Source: Bin87 sp965203855 (lineage in GTDB: Bacteria; Chloroflexota; Dehalococcoidia; Lucifugimonadales; UBA3495). From it: a stretch of DNA of 64,000 nt. Within the stretch, counting starts at the first letter, position 1. The number at the start of each line of letters is the position of its first letter. Of the stretch, positions 1 through 9,267 are shown one piece after another. Made by a program: the position numbers and the translations under genes. The notes beneath the pieces are model-generated. The model did not search any database, had not been told where the DNA came from, and worked only from the letters and a program-made list of their open reading frames with translations. The DNA lies in the NCBI GenBank assembly GCA_965203855.1, contig CBDBDN010000006.1, forward strand, positions 1 to 64,000. The letters are read 5' to 3'.

Positions 1-464
1 ACCTCGCGGGTTTGCCAGGAATATGGGCAGCAGCCGCGCTGGTACAATGTGCGGGACGGACAGGCGGCTTACAACGGGGGCAACAGCGACAGCGGCTGGC
101 TGATTGTGCTGGAACACGGCAGCCATATCAGCTACACAATTACGCTGGGCTCTTACACATTTAACGCCCCAACTGTTGATGATCCCGCAAACGGCGTTGC
201 GCCGCGGCGGGTTACGGACATCAGCACCGGCGTATCCGTTTTTATCAGGTACGACCGCGGCGCCCAACGATTTCTCCCCCCCCGGCGGGGGTGATCAGGA
301 CGCGGTTCTTGACGGGAACGATGACGGCGTGTTTAACAGCGCAGATATAGTTCCCAACCAATACAACCCGTCAGTTTCTCTTTATCGCACTGCTTGGTAT
401 GAAAGCCCGGGAGGGGTACGGCACCAGCTATGTGCGCTGGGCGCATATGGCGTGGTGCAGTTAG
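1..464 (+). pseudogene. Frame-broken 3' remnant with a dockerin-like calcium loop
   Basis: Coding-like sequence enters from the left edge in frame 1 and stops at 294, just after a run of eight C at about 277-284. If one base is skipped there, the text continues in frame 2 with DGNDDGVFNSAD (about 310-345), which fits the DxNxDGxxNxxD pattern of dockerin/EF-hand-like loops. A third frame then gives a natural-looking stretch (GYGTSYVRWAHMAW) ending at TAG 462-464. I infer one secreted or surface protein end broken by two frame changes, either real decay or sequencing error in the C run. The family is not recognised and the N-terminal part lies outside the window. Confidence 0.4.
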
Positions 465-512
465 GGGGCGAACCGGGTCGTCAACCAACTCTCTGGCCCT
501 CAATCAGCCCGC

Positions 513-540
513 AAGCCCTCTCCTTGATGGAGGGGGCTTT
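513..540 (+). terminator. Terminator-like hairpin
   Basis: AAGCCCTCTCC (513-523) pairs with GGAGGGGGCTT (529-539) across a 5-nt loop, 11 bp with one G-T wobble, followed by only a short T run. It lies just after the broken remnant and about 45 bp before the helicase gene, as expected of an intrinsic terminator separating the two units. The short T tract makes efficiency uncertain. Confidence 0.55.
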
Positions 541-584
541 CCGATATGTATTGACGGGACATTTGCTGCCGAGAGGCGGGTAAG

Positions 585-3500
585 ATGCCCGGCGGCGCAG
601 CATATTTAGATATGCCCGATTTTCCGCGCATTCTGGATAACGAAAGGGCTGTCGTTGCGGACCGGCTGCGGCGGAGTCTGCGCGCGGCCGCGGCGTGCGA
701 CCTGGTGTCGGCCTATTTCAGCATTTACGGCTATGCGCTGCTGGCCGAGGAGCTGGAAAGCGTTGACGCGGTGCGCTTTTTGTTTGGGGATCCGGGTTCG
801 GTAGAGGAGCTGGATCCCGGGGCGCAGGAACCGAAATCGTTTGAGCTGACCGAGCAGGGGCTGGCGCCTGGCTATACGCTGCGGCAGCGCTATCTGGCGC
901 GGCGGTGCGCCGACTGGGTGGCGCGCGAGGGCGTGGCGATTCGTTCCGTGCGGCAGTCCAACTTTCTGCATGGCAAGTTATACCTTACCGACGGGCCGGA
1001 CGGGGGCGCCGGCATCGTGGGCAGTTCCAATTTCACGCGGCGGGGGCTGGGCGGCAGCGGCTACGCCAATCTGGAGATCAACCTGGCGGTGGACGATGCG
1101 GCTGCGCTGTCGGAACTGCGGGAATGGTTCAACCGTCTGTGGAACGACAGCCGGCGCACGGAGGACGTCAAGCAGCGGGTGCGGGATGCGCTGGCGCGCA
1201 TCGGGCGGGACTATGCGCCGGAAGGGGTGTATTACAAGACGCTGTACGAGCTGTTCCGCAAGGATATTGAGGCGATGCAGGCGGGGGACGAGGATTTGAT
1301 TGCCGCGGGGTTTATGAATACGCGGATTTGGAATGCGCTATACGAGTTTCAGAAAGACGGAGCGCGCAGCGTCATCGCCAAGCTGCGGGCGCACGGCGGG
1401 TGCATTCTGGCCGACAGCGTGGGGCAGGGCAAGACTTATACGGCCTTGGCCGTCATCAAGTATTTTGAGCTGCGGAATGAACGGGTTCTAGCGCTATGTC
1501 CGCGGAAGTTGCGGGAAAACTGGTCGCTGTATCAGGCTGCCAACGGGCATAAGCAGAATCCTTTTGCGGGCGACCGGCTGGGCTACACGCTGCTGTCGCA
1601 CACCGATTTGTCGCGGGATTCCGGCAGAGTGGGCGACATTGACCTGGCGAACTTTAATTGGGGCGGCTATGACCTGGTGGTGATTGACGAGTCGCACAAT
1701 TTCCGCAATGACGGCGGGCAACGCTACCGGCGGCTGCTGGACGAGGTTATCGCCAGCGGGGCGCGCACTAAAGTGCTGATGCTGTCGGCTACGCCGGTGA
1801 ACACTGCGCTGGTTGATTTGCGGAATCAGATTTACCTGATGACGGAGGGGCGGGAGGACGCGTTCCGGCGGAGCCTGGGGGTGGGGAGCATCCGCACTCT
1901 GATGGGGGCGGCGCAGCGGGAGTTTCGGGAGTGGGAAACGGGGCGCACGCGTACCGGCGGCGGCGGCCGTACCGATACCGGCAAAGCCGAGGATCAGGAA
2001 CGGGGTCGGAGCCGGGGCCGGTGTCAAAAATCGCGGCTGCTGGACCGGCTGGGGGCTGACTTTCTGCGGCTGCTGGACGGCGTGTCGATTGCCCGTTCCC
2101 GGCGGCTGGTGGAGCAGTTTTACGCTGCCGAGATGGAGCGCATCGGGCAGTTCCCGGAGCACGCCAAGCCGGTCAACAATCATCCGCCTACCGACTTGGA
2201 CGGGGAGTTGTCATATACGGAGCTGGCGGAGCGCATCGGCGCGTTCCGGTTGGCGGTCTATCAGCCGACGGAGTATGTTACGGATCCGGCGCGGCTGGCG
2301 GAGCTGGACGAGGCGCGCCGGCGGTACAACTTTAATCAGCGGGACAGCGAGCATTACCTTGCCGCAATGCTGCGGATAAACTTTCTGAAACGGCTGGAGA
2401 GCTCGGCGCATTCGCTGGCGCTGACGCTGGGACGGACTATCGGCAAGATAGACGCTCTGCTGGGGCGGGTTGACGGGTATCGGGCCGGCGGGTTGGCTAT
2501 AGCCGGCCCGACTGTAACCGGCCCGGGCGCAACTGACGCCGTGGCAACCGGCCCGGCGGGGAATGACCGGGTCGGCGCCGATGCGCTGCCTGATGACGAT
2601 GAGGAGGATGAGGAGTTTTTCGTCAATCGGGGGCGGCATCCTTATCGGCTGTCGGAGTTGGATTTGGCGCGCTGGTCGGACGATTTGCGGCAGGATCGGG
2701 ATACGCTGTCGGCTGCCTTGGCGCAGGTCAAGGCTGTTACGCCGGAACGGGACGGCAAGCTGGCGGAAATCAAGCGTGCCGTCCGCAGCAAGGCGGAGCA
2801 TCCAACTATTGACCGGGACGGCAAACCGAACCGCAAGCTGCTGGTGTTCACTACCTTTAAGGATACGGCGCAATACCTGTATGAAAACTTGGGCGGGCTG
2901 GCGGCGGAGCTGGGCATCAACATTGCGATGGTGTCGGGCGATGAAACCTTTACGAGTACGGGCGCCAACAATTTTAATGAAATCCTTTCCAACTTTGCGC
3001 CGGTTGCGCGCAGCCGCCGGGCGGCCCTGGAATCGGATGCGGGGAACGCCGATATTGACTTGCTGATTGCTACCGACTGCATTTCAGAGGGGCAGAATTT
3101 GCAGGACTGCGATACGGTGGTGAACTACGACATTCACTGGAATCCGGTGCGGATTATCCAGCGGTTCGGGCGCATTGACCGGATTGGGAGTCGGAGCGCC
3201 GCCGTGCGGATGGTGAACTACTGGCCGACGGCGGATATGGAGCGTTATCTGGGGCTGCAAAGCCGGGTGCAGGCGCGGATGGCGCTGGCGGACATCGCCG
3301 GCAGCGGGGGCGATGATCCTTTTGAGGATAGTTTCAGCGAGGCGGATGCGGAATCGGAGATTACATTTCGCAACGAACAGCTGCTGCGGCTGCGGCAAGA
3401 AGCGCTTACGCTGGAGGAGCTGGAGGATGCGCCGACGCTGGGCGACTTTACGCTGGATCATTTTATCGCGCAGCTGCTGCGGTATTTGGAACGGAACCGG

Positions 3501-4073
3501 GATGCGCTGGAGGCGATGCCGTGCGGGGCGTATGCGGTTGCGGAGGCTGACGCCGCGGCCGGCGGCGGGGCCGGGGCGAATGCTGATAACGCGGCTGCCG
3601 AGGCGGGGGTGATTTTCTGCTTGCGGCAGCGGAATGCCGACGCTGCATCGGATGCCGAACCGGGCGTGGGGAATGCCGGTAGGGATGACGCCGGCCGGGC
3701 GGCTGCCAGCCCGCGGCATCCTTTCTATTTGGCGTATATCCTGGCTAACGGGATGATTCGGTTTGGGTGCGCCAGCCTGCCGCAGACGCTGAGGGTGTTT
3801 GAGGCGGCGGCGGACGGCAGGACGGCGGCCATCACGGAGCTTTGCGATATTTTTGACCGGGAAACTGAGCAGGGGCGCAATATGGCGTTTTATGATGGGC
3901 TGCTTGCGGATGTCATCGCGCATATTGTGCAGTCTTACGCCGGCGTCCAGCTGGATGGGCTGGGGGCGGGCGGGGACCGCGGCTTTACGCTGGCGCCGGC
4001 TGCGGAGACGCCGCGCACTGCCGGGGATTTTGAGTTGGTAACCTGGCTGGTTATCAAGGAACGGGATGGGTAG
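585..4073 (+). CDS. PLD-like domain plus SNF2-type DEAD/DEAH helicase, defence-type
   Basis: 1162 aa. The N-terminal part has one phospholipase-D-like half-site, HGKLYL, near residue 129, followed by GSSNFTRRGL, as in HxK(x)4D-type nuclease domains. The helicase core follows: motif I ADSVGQGKT (about 278-286), motif II IDESH (about 366), motif III LSATP (about 401), then a C-terminal RecA lobe with TDCISEGQNLQ (about 829) and QRFGRIDRIGS (about 858-868). Proteins of this build occur beside large adenine methyltransferases in restriction/BREX/DISARM-like loci, and the 1231-aa methyltransferase at 4785 fits that. It probably translocates on or unwinds DNA and may cleave it through the PLD site. 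Two low-complexity inserts (about residues 450-480 and 632-668) look derived from repeats. An alternative start is ATG at 612. Confidence 0.85.
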   Translation: MPGGAAYLDMPDFPRILDNERAVVADRLRRSLRAAAACDLVSAYFSIYGYALLAEELESVDAVRFLFGDPGSVEELDPGAQEPKSFELTEQGLAPGYTLRQRYLARRCADWVAREGVAIRSVRQSNFLHGKLYLTDGPDGGAGIVGSSNFTRRGLGGSGYANLEINLAVDDAAALSELREWFNRLWNDSRRTEDVKQRVRDALARIGRDYAPEGVYYKTLYELFRKDIEAMQAGDEDLIAAGFMNTRIWNALYEFQKDGARSVIAKLRAHGGCILADSVGQGKTYTALAVIKYFELRNERVLALCPRKLRENWSLYQAANGHKQNPFAGDRLGYTLLSHTDLSRDSGRVGDIDLANFNWGGYDLVVIDESHNFRNDGGQRYRRLLDEVIASGARTKVLMLSATPVNTALVDLRNQIYLMTEGREDAFRRSLGVGSIRTLMGAAQREFREWETGRTRTGGGGRTDTGKAEDQERGRSRGRCQKSRLLDRLGADFLRLLDGVSIARSRRLVEQFYAAEMERIGQFPEHAKPVNNHPPTDLDGELSYTELAERIGAFRLAVYQPTEYVTDPARLAELDEARRRYNFNQRDSEHYLAAMLRINFLKRLESSAHSLALTLGRTIGKIDALLGRVDGYRAGGLAIAGPTVTGPGATDAVATGPAGNDRVGADALPDDDEEDEEFFVNRGRHPYRLSELDLARWSDDLRQDRDTLSAALAQVKAVTPERDGKLAEIKRAVRSKAEHPTIDRDGKPNRKLLVFTTFKDTAQYLYENLGGLAAELGINIAMVSGDETFTSTGANNFNEILSNFAPVARSRRAALESDAGNADIDLLIATDCISEGQNLQDCDTVVNYDIHWNPVRIIQRFGRIDRIGSRSAAVRMVNYWPTADMERYLGLQSRVQARMALADIAGSGGDDPFEDSFSEADAESEITFRNEQLLRLRQEALTLEELEDAPTLGDFTLDHFIAQLLRYLERNRDALEAMPCGAYAVAEADAAAGGGAGANADNAAAEAGVIFCLRQRNADAASDAEPGVGNAGRDDAGRAAASPRHPFYLAYILANGMIRFGCASLPQTLRVFEAAADGRTAAITELCDIFDRETEQGRNMAFYDGLLADVIAHIVQSYAGVQLDGLGAGGDRGFTLAPAAETPRTAGDFELVTWLVIKERDG

Positions 4074-4080
4074 GGGTTGA

Positions 4081-4377
4081 CTACACCGATGGACAGGATG
4101 GATAGGATGGGGTAATGGCATGGATAAAGGGGATGAATGGGGATGTTGGCTGCCGGGGGAGAGAGGGGGAGTTGACTACACCGATGGACAGGATGGATAG
4201 GATTTTGGATTCCGGCTTGCGCCGGAATGACGGTTCGGGGGGACAGAATGACGGTTTTGGGGGAATGGCGGTTGGGGAGGGACGGGGTGATGGCATGGAT
4301 AAAGGGGATGAATGGGGATTTTGGATGCCGGCTTGCGCCGGAATGACGGTTTTGGGGGAATGATGGTTGGGGTGTCG
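4081..4377. repeat. Intergenic repeat cluster, duplicated composite unit
   Basis: The gap 4074-4500 contains no convincing gene. The string ACCGATGGACAGGATGGATA occurs at about 4084 and again at about 4180. GGCATGGATAAAGGGGATGA occurs at about 4118 and 4293. Two copies of the CCGGCTTGCGCCGGAATGACGG palindrome (about 4210 and 4328) are interleaved. This is a partly duplicated composite of the repeat family found throughout the window. A possible extended -10 (TGATAGAAT, 4405-4413) sits between the cluster and the HicB-like gene. Confidence 0.8.
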
Positions 4378-4500
4378 GAATGACGGAAAAAATCGAGGCG
4401 TGCCTGATAGAATGGACTGGCAGCGGCAGGGCGGGCAGGTGAAGGCTTATCAGGCGCGCCAGGTTAGAAGCGTCGTCATTAGATACGGACTGGAGGAGCG

Positions 4501-4788
4501 GTGGTGAACAAGTACGAAATCATCATATCGTGGAGCGACGAGGATGCGGCGTTCATCGGCTGGGTGTCCGAGCTGCCGGGCTGTATGGCGCATGGCGCTA
4601 CGCGGGCGGAAGCCTTGCATAGCGTAGAGGAAGCGATGGCGCTGTGGCTGGCAACGGCACGGGAGTTTGGCGATCCGGCGCCGGAGCCGCGCGGCGGCCC
4701 GCACGTCGCCGCCTGGGAACGCCCCCGTTGCGATTTCCGAGATGCGGCATTGCCGGCCGAGGAACTGGCCGCCGTATCCGCGGGATGA
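4501..4788 (+). CDS. HicB-like small protein
   Basis: 95 aa. The N-terminal half (YEIIISWSDEDAAFIGWVSELPGC, then GATRAEALHSVEEAMALWL, residues 4-53) matches the partial RNase-H-like fold of HicB/UPF0150 antitoxins. The C-terminal 40 residues are not a recognisable HTH or ribbon-helix-helix domain. GTG codons lie at 4501 and 4504. GGAGGAG at 4492-4498 gives better spacing to 4504, so the true start may be there. No HicA toxin gene is adjacent. The stop overlaps the ATG of the methyltransferase (ATGA, 4785-4788), so the two are probably translationally coupled. It could be an orphan antitoxin or a small regulator of the restriction-like locus, which is inference. Confidence 0.7.
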   Translation: MVNKYEIIISWSDEDAAFIGWVSELPGCMAHGATRAEALHSVEEAMALWLATAREFGDPAPEPRGGPHVAAWERPRCDFRDAALPAEELAAVSAG

Positions 4789-7700
4789 CCGGGATGGGTA
4801 TAGCGGCGATGGGGATGGCAATGGCAGATACAGCGATGGCGGCGGCGTTGGCGGGGGTTGGGGTTGGCGATTTTGCGGCTGGCGCCGTTGCGCTGCTGGG
4901 GGAATTGGGTTATCGCAGCGGGCGCGTGCTGCCGGGGCAGTCGGGGGATGCGGGCGATTTATTTCGGCGGCTGCCGGCGGCTGTGGAGGGTACGCTATCG
5001 GAGCGGGATTTCATCGCAGAGGCGGAATCGGTCCGCATATTGTTTCAGGTTACCGATGCCGAAATTGGGGCGGCGGGGGAACAGCAAGCGGTGTTTCGTT
5101 CTGACGGGCCAGACGGCGGCGGGCCTGGCGGCGACATTGACGCCGGCAGCGCGCGGAGTTTTCTGTTTGCTGCGGTGGAGCTGCGGGGCGGCGCCTATCC
5201 GCGCAGCCGCTATGCCGCCTTTACGCGGGAGATTAATAAACGGTTCCAGCATCCGACGGTCGTTCTGTTTCGCACCAGGGCCGACGGTACTGGGCCAGTT
5301 GGAACCGGAGACGCCGGAACCGGCGGCGGGCGGGTTACGCTGGCGTTTGTGCATCGGAGGCCTAACCGGAACGATCCGACGCGGGATGCGCTGGGCAATG
5401 TGTCGCTGGTACGGGAGATTGACGGGGGCAATCCGCACCGCGCGCACCTGGATATACTGTCGGATTTGGCATTGCCGGCGCGTTTGGAGTGGATGGACGG
5501 GCACGGCGAGCCGCGCAATTTTGACGGCCTGCTGGCGGCGTGGCTGGCGGCGCTGGATACAGAGGAACTCAACCGCCGGTTCTATCGGGAGCTGTTTGAG
5601 TGGTTTGAGCGCGCGCTGGACCTGGCCCGGTTTCCGACGGATGAAGCGGTTACTTTGGAGCCGGAGGAGCATATCATCCGGCTGATTACGCGGCTGCTGT
5701 TTGTGTGGTTTCTCAAAGAAAAGGGGCTGGTGGCCGGGGATTTGTTTATAGAGCATCAGGCGGGGCGGCTGCTGAAAGATTATGACCGGGACGGCGGCGA
5801 TTCCTACTATCGGGCCATCTTGCAGAATTTGTTCTTTGCGACGCTGAACACTGAAGTTGATCAGCGTCGGTTCAGCACACAGACCCGGAATGACCATCGG
5901 GAGACTTCGCGGTATCGCTATCGGGATGAAATCGCCGATCCGGAACGGCTACTGACGCAGTTCGCGCGGACGCCATTCGTCAACGGCGGGCTGTTTGACT
6001 GCCTGGACAGTTTTGAGGGGAGCGGGCGCGGCGGCTATCGCGTGGACTGCTTTACCGACAACGCCCGGCAGCGGGCCGGGTATTCCATCCCCAACCGGCT
6101 GTTCTTTGGGGATGACGGCAGTCCGGGATTGATTGACCTGTTTGAGCGGTACAAGTTCACGGTGGAGGAGAACACGCCGGCGGAGCAGGAAGTGGCGCTG
6201 GATCCGGAGCTATTGGGGAAGGTGTTTGAGAATTTGCTGGCGGCGGTCAATCCCGAAACGAGCCTTACCGCCCGCAAGGAAACGGGCTCGTACTATACGC
6301 CGCGTCCGGTGGTGGAGTATATGGTGGACGAGGCGCTGGCCGGGGCGCTGTCGCAAAAGGTCGGCGCGGGCGCCTCGGGGATAGCAAGCATCCGCCGCCT
6401 GCTGGACTATGGGGACGCTTTTGCGGACGCGGATGCGCTCTTTGCCGATGCGGATGTTCTTTTTGATGCGGGGGAACGGGAGCGGATGGTACGGGCGATT
6501 GCCGGGCTGAAAGCGCTGGATCCGGCGGTGGGTTCCGGGGCTTTTCCGATGGGGATTTTGCACAAGCTGACGCTGGCATTGCGGCGGCTGGATCCGGACA
6601 ATGCGCTGTGGGAAGGGATACAGAGGGAACAGGCCGCGGCGCGGGCCGCCGCCGCATTCGGCACCGACGACCAGGCCGACCGGGATGACGAACTGTATAA
6701 AATCAGCGAGATTTTTGAACGCTATCGGGACTCGGACTACGGGCGCAAGCTGTATCTGATACAGAACTGCATTTACGGGGTGGACATCCAGCCGATTGCC
6801 GTGCAGATTGCCAAGCTGCGGTTTTTTATAGCGCTGGCGATAGAGCAGGAGCCGAATGACGATAAGACGGACAACTACGGCATCCGGCCATTGCCGAACC
6901 TGGAGACGCGCTTTGTGGCCGCCGATACGCTGCTGCCGTTGGAACGGCCGGCGCAAAGGTCGCTGGGGCAGACGGACGCCGTTATCGGGCTGGAACGGGC
7001 AATCGCGGCCAACCGGGAACGGCATTTTCACGCCGTAAAGCGTCAAGACAAACTGAAGTGCCGCAGCCTGGATCAGGAACTGCGCGGGAGGCTGGCGCAA
7101 GAGCTGCAAGGGGCCGGGTTTCCGGCGGCGTCGGCTGGGCAGATAGCGGCGTGGGATCCGTTTGACCAGAACGGCGGGGCGGCGGACTGGTTTGACGCGG
7201 GGTATATGTTTGGGGCGCATAGCGGGTTTGATGTGGTGATTGGGAATCCGCCGTACATTCAGTTGCAGAAAGGCGGCGGGCGGCTGGGGCGGCGGTATCA
7301 GAATGCCGGCTTTGACACATACGCCCGCACGGGGGATGTGTATCAGCTGTTTTACGAAAAGGGCTGCCAGCTGCTGACGCCGGGGCTGGGGCTGCTGTCG
7401 TATATCACATCCAACAGCTGGCTGAAAGCGGAATACGGCAAGGCGACGCGCCGCTACTTTGCGGAACGGCACACGCCGCTGCGCCTGCTGGAAATGGGCA
7501 AGGATGTGTTTGAGCAGGCGATTGTGGATTCCAGCATATTGATTGCGCGCAGCGGGCATAGCGATGCGCCGGGCTATGCGGTAGATGTGGACAAAGCGGG
7601 GGACGGCGGGTTTCCGCCGGGCGCCGGTTGGTGGAGCGAGTTCCGTCCGCAAGGCGAGAGGCCGTGGCGCCTGTTGACGCCGCTGGAACAGTCGGTGATG

Positions 7701-8480
7701 GACAAGATGGAGACGGCGGGAACGCCGTTGAAAGATTGGGATGTCAGTATTTATCGCGGCTTTACCACCGGGTTAAATAGCGCATTCATCATTGATGCTG
7801 ATACCCGGCAAGTATTGATTGACGCTGACCCAAAGTCTGCGGAGATTATCAGGCCGATAGTGCGGGGGCGGGATATTCGGCGTTGGCGGGCGCAATGGGC
7901 GGAGCTGTATCTGATTGACACGCATAACGGGTATGGCAAGACGCCGGCGGTCAACATTGACGATTACCCGGCGGTCAAAGCATATCTGGACGGATTTTAT
8001 CCCGCTCTGGCCAAGCGGCAGGATAAGGGCCGGACGCCGTACAACCTGCGGAACTGCACTTACCATGATGCTTTCACCAAAGAAAAGCTGTTTTGGGCGG
8101 ATATGGCGAAAGAGGGACGGTTCGCCTATTCGGATGCGGAAATGTTCTGCAACGACAAAGGATACATAATGACCGGGAAGTCATTGAAGTATCTGTGCGG
8201 CGTACTGAACAGCCGCCTGATAACCTGGTATGTGCAGAACACGGCGCCAACTACCGGGGTGGGGCTGATAGAGTGGAAAGTATTCGCAATGGAGCGGATC
8301 CCCGTCCCGCGCGTAGCGGCGTCGCAGCAGCGGCGGATAGTGCGGTTGGTGGAGCGGATACTGGGGGCGCAAGGGTTGGGCGGGGGTGCGGATGCAGGGG
8401 AGTGGGAGAGGGAGCTGGATGGGTTGGTGAATGGGTTGTATGGTTTGACGGAGGAGGAGGTTGGGGTGGTTGGGGGGTGA
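4785..8480 (+). CDS. Eco57I-like class I DNA methyltransferase (restriction-modification type)
   Basis: About 1231 aa if translation starts at the ATG overlapping the preceding stop. In-frame ATGs at 4794 and further downstream are alternatives. Seen in order are an N-terminal domain of unknown activity (VELRGGAYPRSRY, then INKRFQHPTVVLFR), the GSYYTPRPVVEYMV segment (about 500), SAM-binding motif I LDPAVGSGAF (about 577-586), catalytic motif IV IGNPPYIQ (about 818-825), and a TaqI-like C-terminal specificity region (VRGRDIRRW, then LNSRLITWYVQN). NPPY indicates N6-adenine methylation. No clear PD-(D/E)xK site is visible in the N-terminus. The upstream helicase is the likely partner. The length and build resemble Type IIG/ISP, PglX and DrmMI enzymes, and the subtype cannot be fixed by eye. 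Confidence 0.88.
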   Translation: MTGMGIAAMGMAMADTAMAAALAGVGVGDFAAGAVALLGELGYRSGRVLPGQSGDAGDLFRRLPAAVEGTLSERDFIAEAESVRILFQVTDAEIGAAGEQQAVFRSDGPDGGGPGGDIDAGSARSFLFAAVELRGGAYPRSRYAAFTREINKRFQHPTVVLFRTRADGTGPVGTGDAGTGGGRVTLAFVHRRPNRNDPTRDALGNVSLVREIDGGNPHRAHLDILSDLALPARLEWMDGHGEPRNFDGLLAAWLAALDTEELNRRFYRELFEWFERALDLARFPTDEAVTLEPEEHIIRLITRLLFVWFLKEKGLVAGDLFIEHQAGRLLKDYDRDGGDSYYRAILQNLFFATLNTEVDQRRFSTQTRNDHRETSRYRYRDEIADPERLLTQFARTPFVNGGLFDCLDSFEGSGRGGYRVDCFTDNARQRAGYSIPNRLFFGDDGSPGLIDLFERYKFTVEENTPAEQEVALDPELLGKVFENLLAAVNPETSLTARKETGSYYTPRPVVEYMVDEALAGALSQKVGAGASGIASIRRLLDYGDAFADADALFADADVLFDAGERERMVRAIAGLKALDPAVGSGAFPMGILHKLTLALRRLDPDNALWEGIQREQAAARAAAAFGTDDQADRDDELYKISEIFERYRDSDYGRKLYLIQNCIYGVDIQPIAVQIAKLRFFIALAIEQEPNDDKTDNYGIRPLPNLETRFVAADTLLPLERPAQRSLGQTDAVIGLERAIAANRERHFHAVKRQDKLKCRSLDQELRGRLAQELQGAGFPAASAGQIAAWDPFDQNGGAADWFDAGYMFGAHSGFDVVIGNPPYIQLQKGGGRLGRRYQNAGFDTYARTGDVYQLFYEKGCQLLTPGLGLLSYITSNSWLKAEYGKATRRYFAERHTPLRLLEMGKDVFEQAIVDSSILIARSGHSDAPGYAVDVDKAGDGGFPPGAGWWSEFRPQGERPWRLLTPLEQSVMDKMETAGTPLKDWDVSIYRGFTTGLNSAFIIDADTRQVLIDADPKSAEIIRPIVRGRDIRRWRAQWAELYLIDTHNGYGKTPAVNIDDYPAVKAYLDGFYPALAKRQDKGRTPYNLRNCTYHDAFTKEKLFWADMAKEGRFAYSDAEMFCNDKGYIMTGKSLKYLCGVLNSRLITWYVQNTAPTTGVGLIEWKVFAMERIPVPRVAASQQRRIVRLVERILGAQGLGGGADAGEWERELDGLVNGLYGLTEEEVGVVGG

Positions 8481-8498
8481 TGGGGGCGTTGGGGGGTG

Positions 8499-8507
8499 TG
8501 GTATAAT
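8499..8507 (+). promoter_or_regulatory. Extended -10 promoter element TGGTATAAT
   Basis: A perfect TATAAT (8502-8507) is preceded by TG at the extended -10 position. No good -35 is visible, which extended -10 promoters tolerate. The start of transcription would be near 8514, about 30 nt before the membrane-protein ATG, which has AGGGGG at 8534-8539. This separates the downstream genes from the methyltransferase unit. Confidence 0.6.
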
Positions 8508-8543
8508 TGCGGTAGGTACTAGAGACAAATTACAGGGGGAATA

Positions 8544-9257
8544 ATGGGTAATCAACTGGCAGAGCCGGCAGCCCAAACCGCCCGAAGCACTTATCAGAAG
8601 GCCGTTTTCGTCAGTGCATTCGGCATTCTATTGCTGGAAGCCGCGATCTTGATTACTGCGACGGTTTGGGAGAGCTATGCGCCACAATGGGCAAAGCCGA
8701 TTCTGGACGAGAAAGGGACGTTAATAGGCGTTGCGGCTGCCATAGCATTGCTTTTGTCGCTGTTATGGGCCTGGCAGCCCACGGGGCTAGCTAGATATGC
8801 GACACTATCTAGCGGGGTACTTAGTTTTGCGGCGGCTACGTACAGCCTGGAACCGGATGACTTGTCGCTAGGCTTGGCGTTGCTCGCTTTGTCGCTGCCG
8901 CTTTTGGTGATAATGTTGCCCAACTTACTATCGAGAGATCGCAGTGCCAATTGGGTATCGTTGTTATCCACTATACTGTTCACTACCATGGCGTCTATGT
9001 TCGTTATGCTGGGAATAAAACCAGTGACTGAAATAGCGGTTACTATCGGCATACGCGGGCCGGGTGGACTTGTGATAGCCGCATTGTCATCGGGCGTTTT
9101 ATTCACTTTCGGATTAATTATTATTCATCTAACGATTCAACTGGCGGTTCACTTTGTTAGACGCTGGGTCTGGATGAATAGGGTATGGGGTTGGATTACC
9201 CGGCGCCGGCGTGGGAATCGGGCAAAGCAACGGCGGCGACAGAAGCAACGCAGGTAA
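8544..9257 (+). CDS. Unrecognised polytopic membrane protein
   Basis: 237 aa with about six hydrophobic segments: residues 20-42, 60-76, a weaker one near 85-100, about 110-132, 140-160 and 172-203. A strongly basic cytoplasmic tail follows (RRRRGNRAKQRRRQKQRR), so a positive C-terminus inside is expected. No catalytic motif is visible. It has its own extended -10 promoter and a good ribosome site, and it sits directly behind the helicase/methyltransferase pair. Membrane proteins in such positions are sometimes effectors, but nothing in the sequence shows that here. Family unknown. Confidence 0.65.
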   Translation: MGNQLAEPAAQTARSTYQKAVFVSAFGILLLEAAILITATVWESYAPQWAKPILDEKGTLIGVAAAIALLLSLLWAWQPTGLARYATLSSGVLSFAAATYSLEPDDLSLGLALLALSLPLLVIMLPNLLSRDRSANWVSLLSTILFTTMASMFVMLGIKPVTEIAVTIGIRGPGGLVIAALSSGVLFTFGLIIIHLTIQLAVHFVRRWVWMNRVWGWITRRRRGNRAKQRRRQKQRR

Positions 9258-9267
9258 GGATGTTGAA

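Noticed and set aside
4074..4363. Small glycine/methionine-rich reading frame in the repeat cluster
   Set aside because: The frame is a translation of dispersed repeats (GMDKGDEWG-type strings) and not a protein.
6210..7652. 480-aa reading frame opposite the Eco57I-like methyltransferase
   Set aside because: It is an antisense shadow of a gene with clear catalytic motifs.
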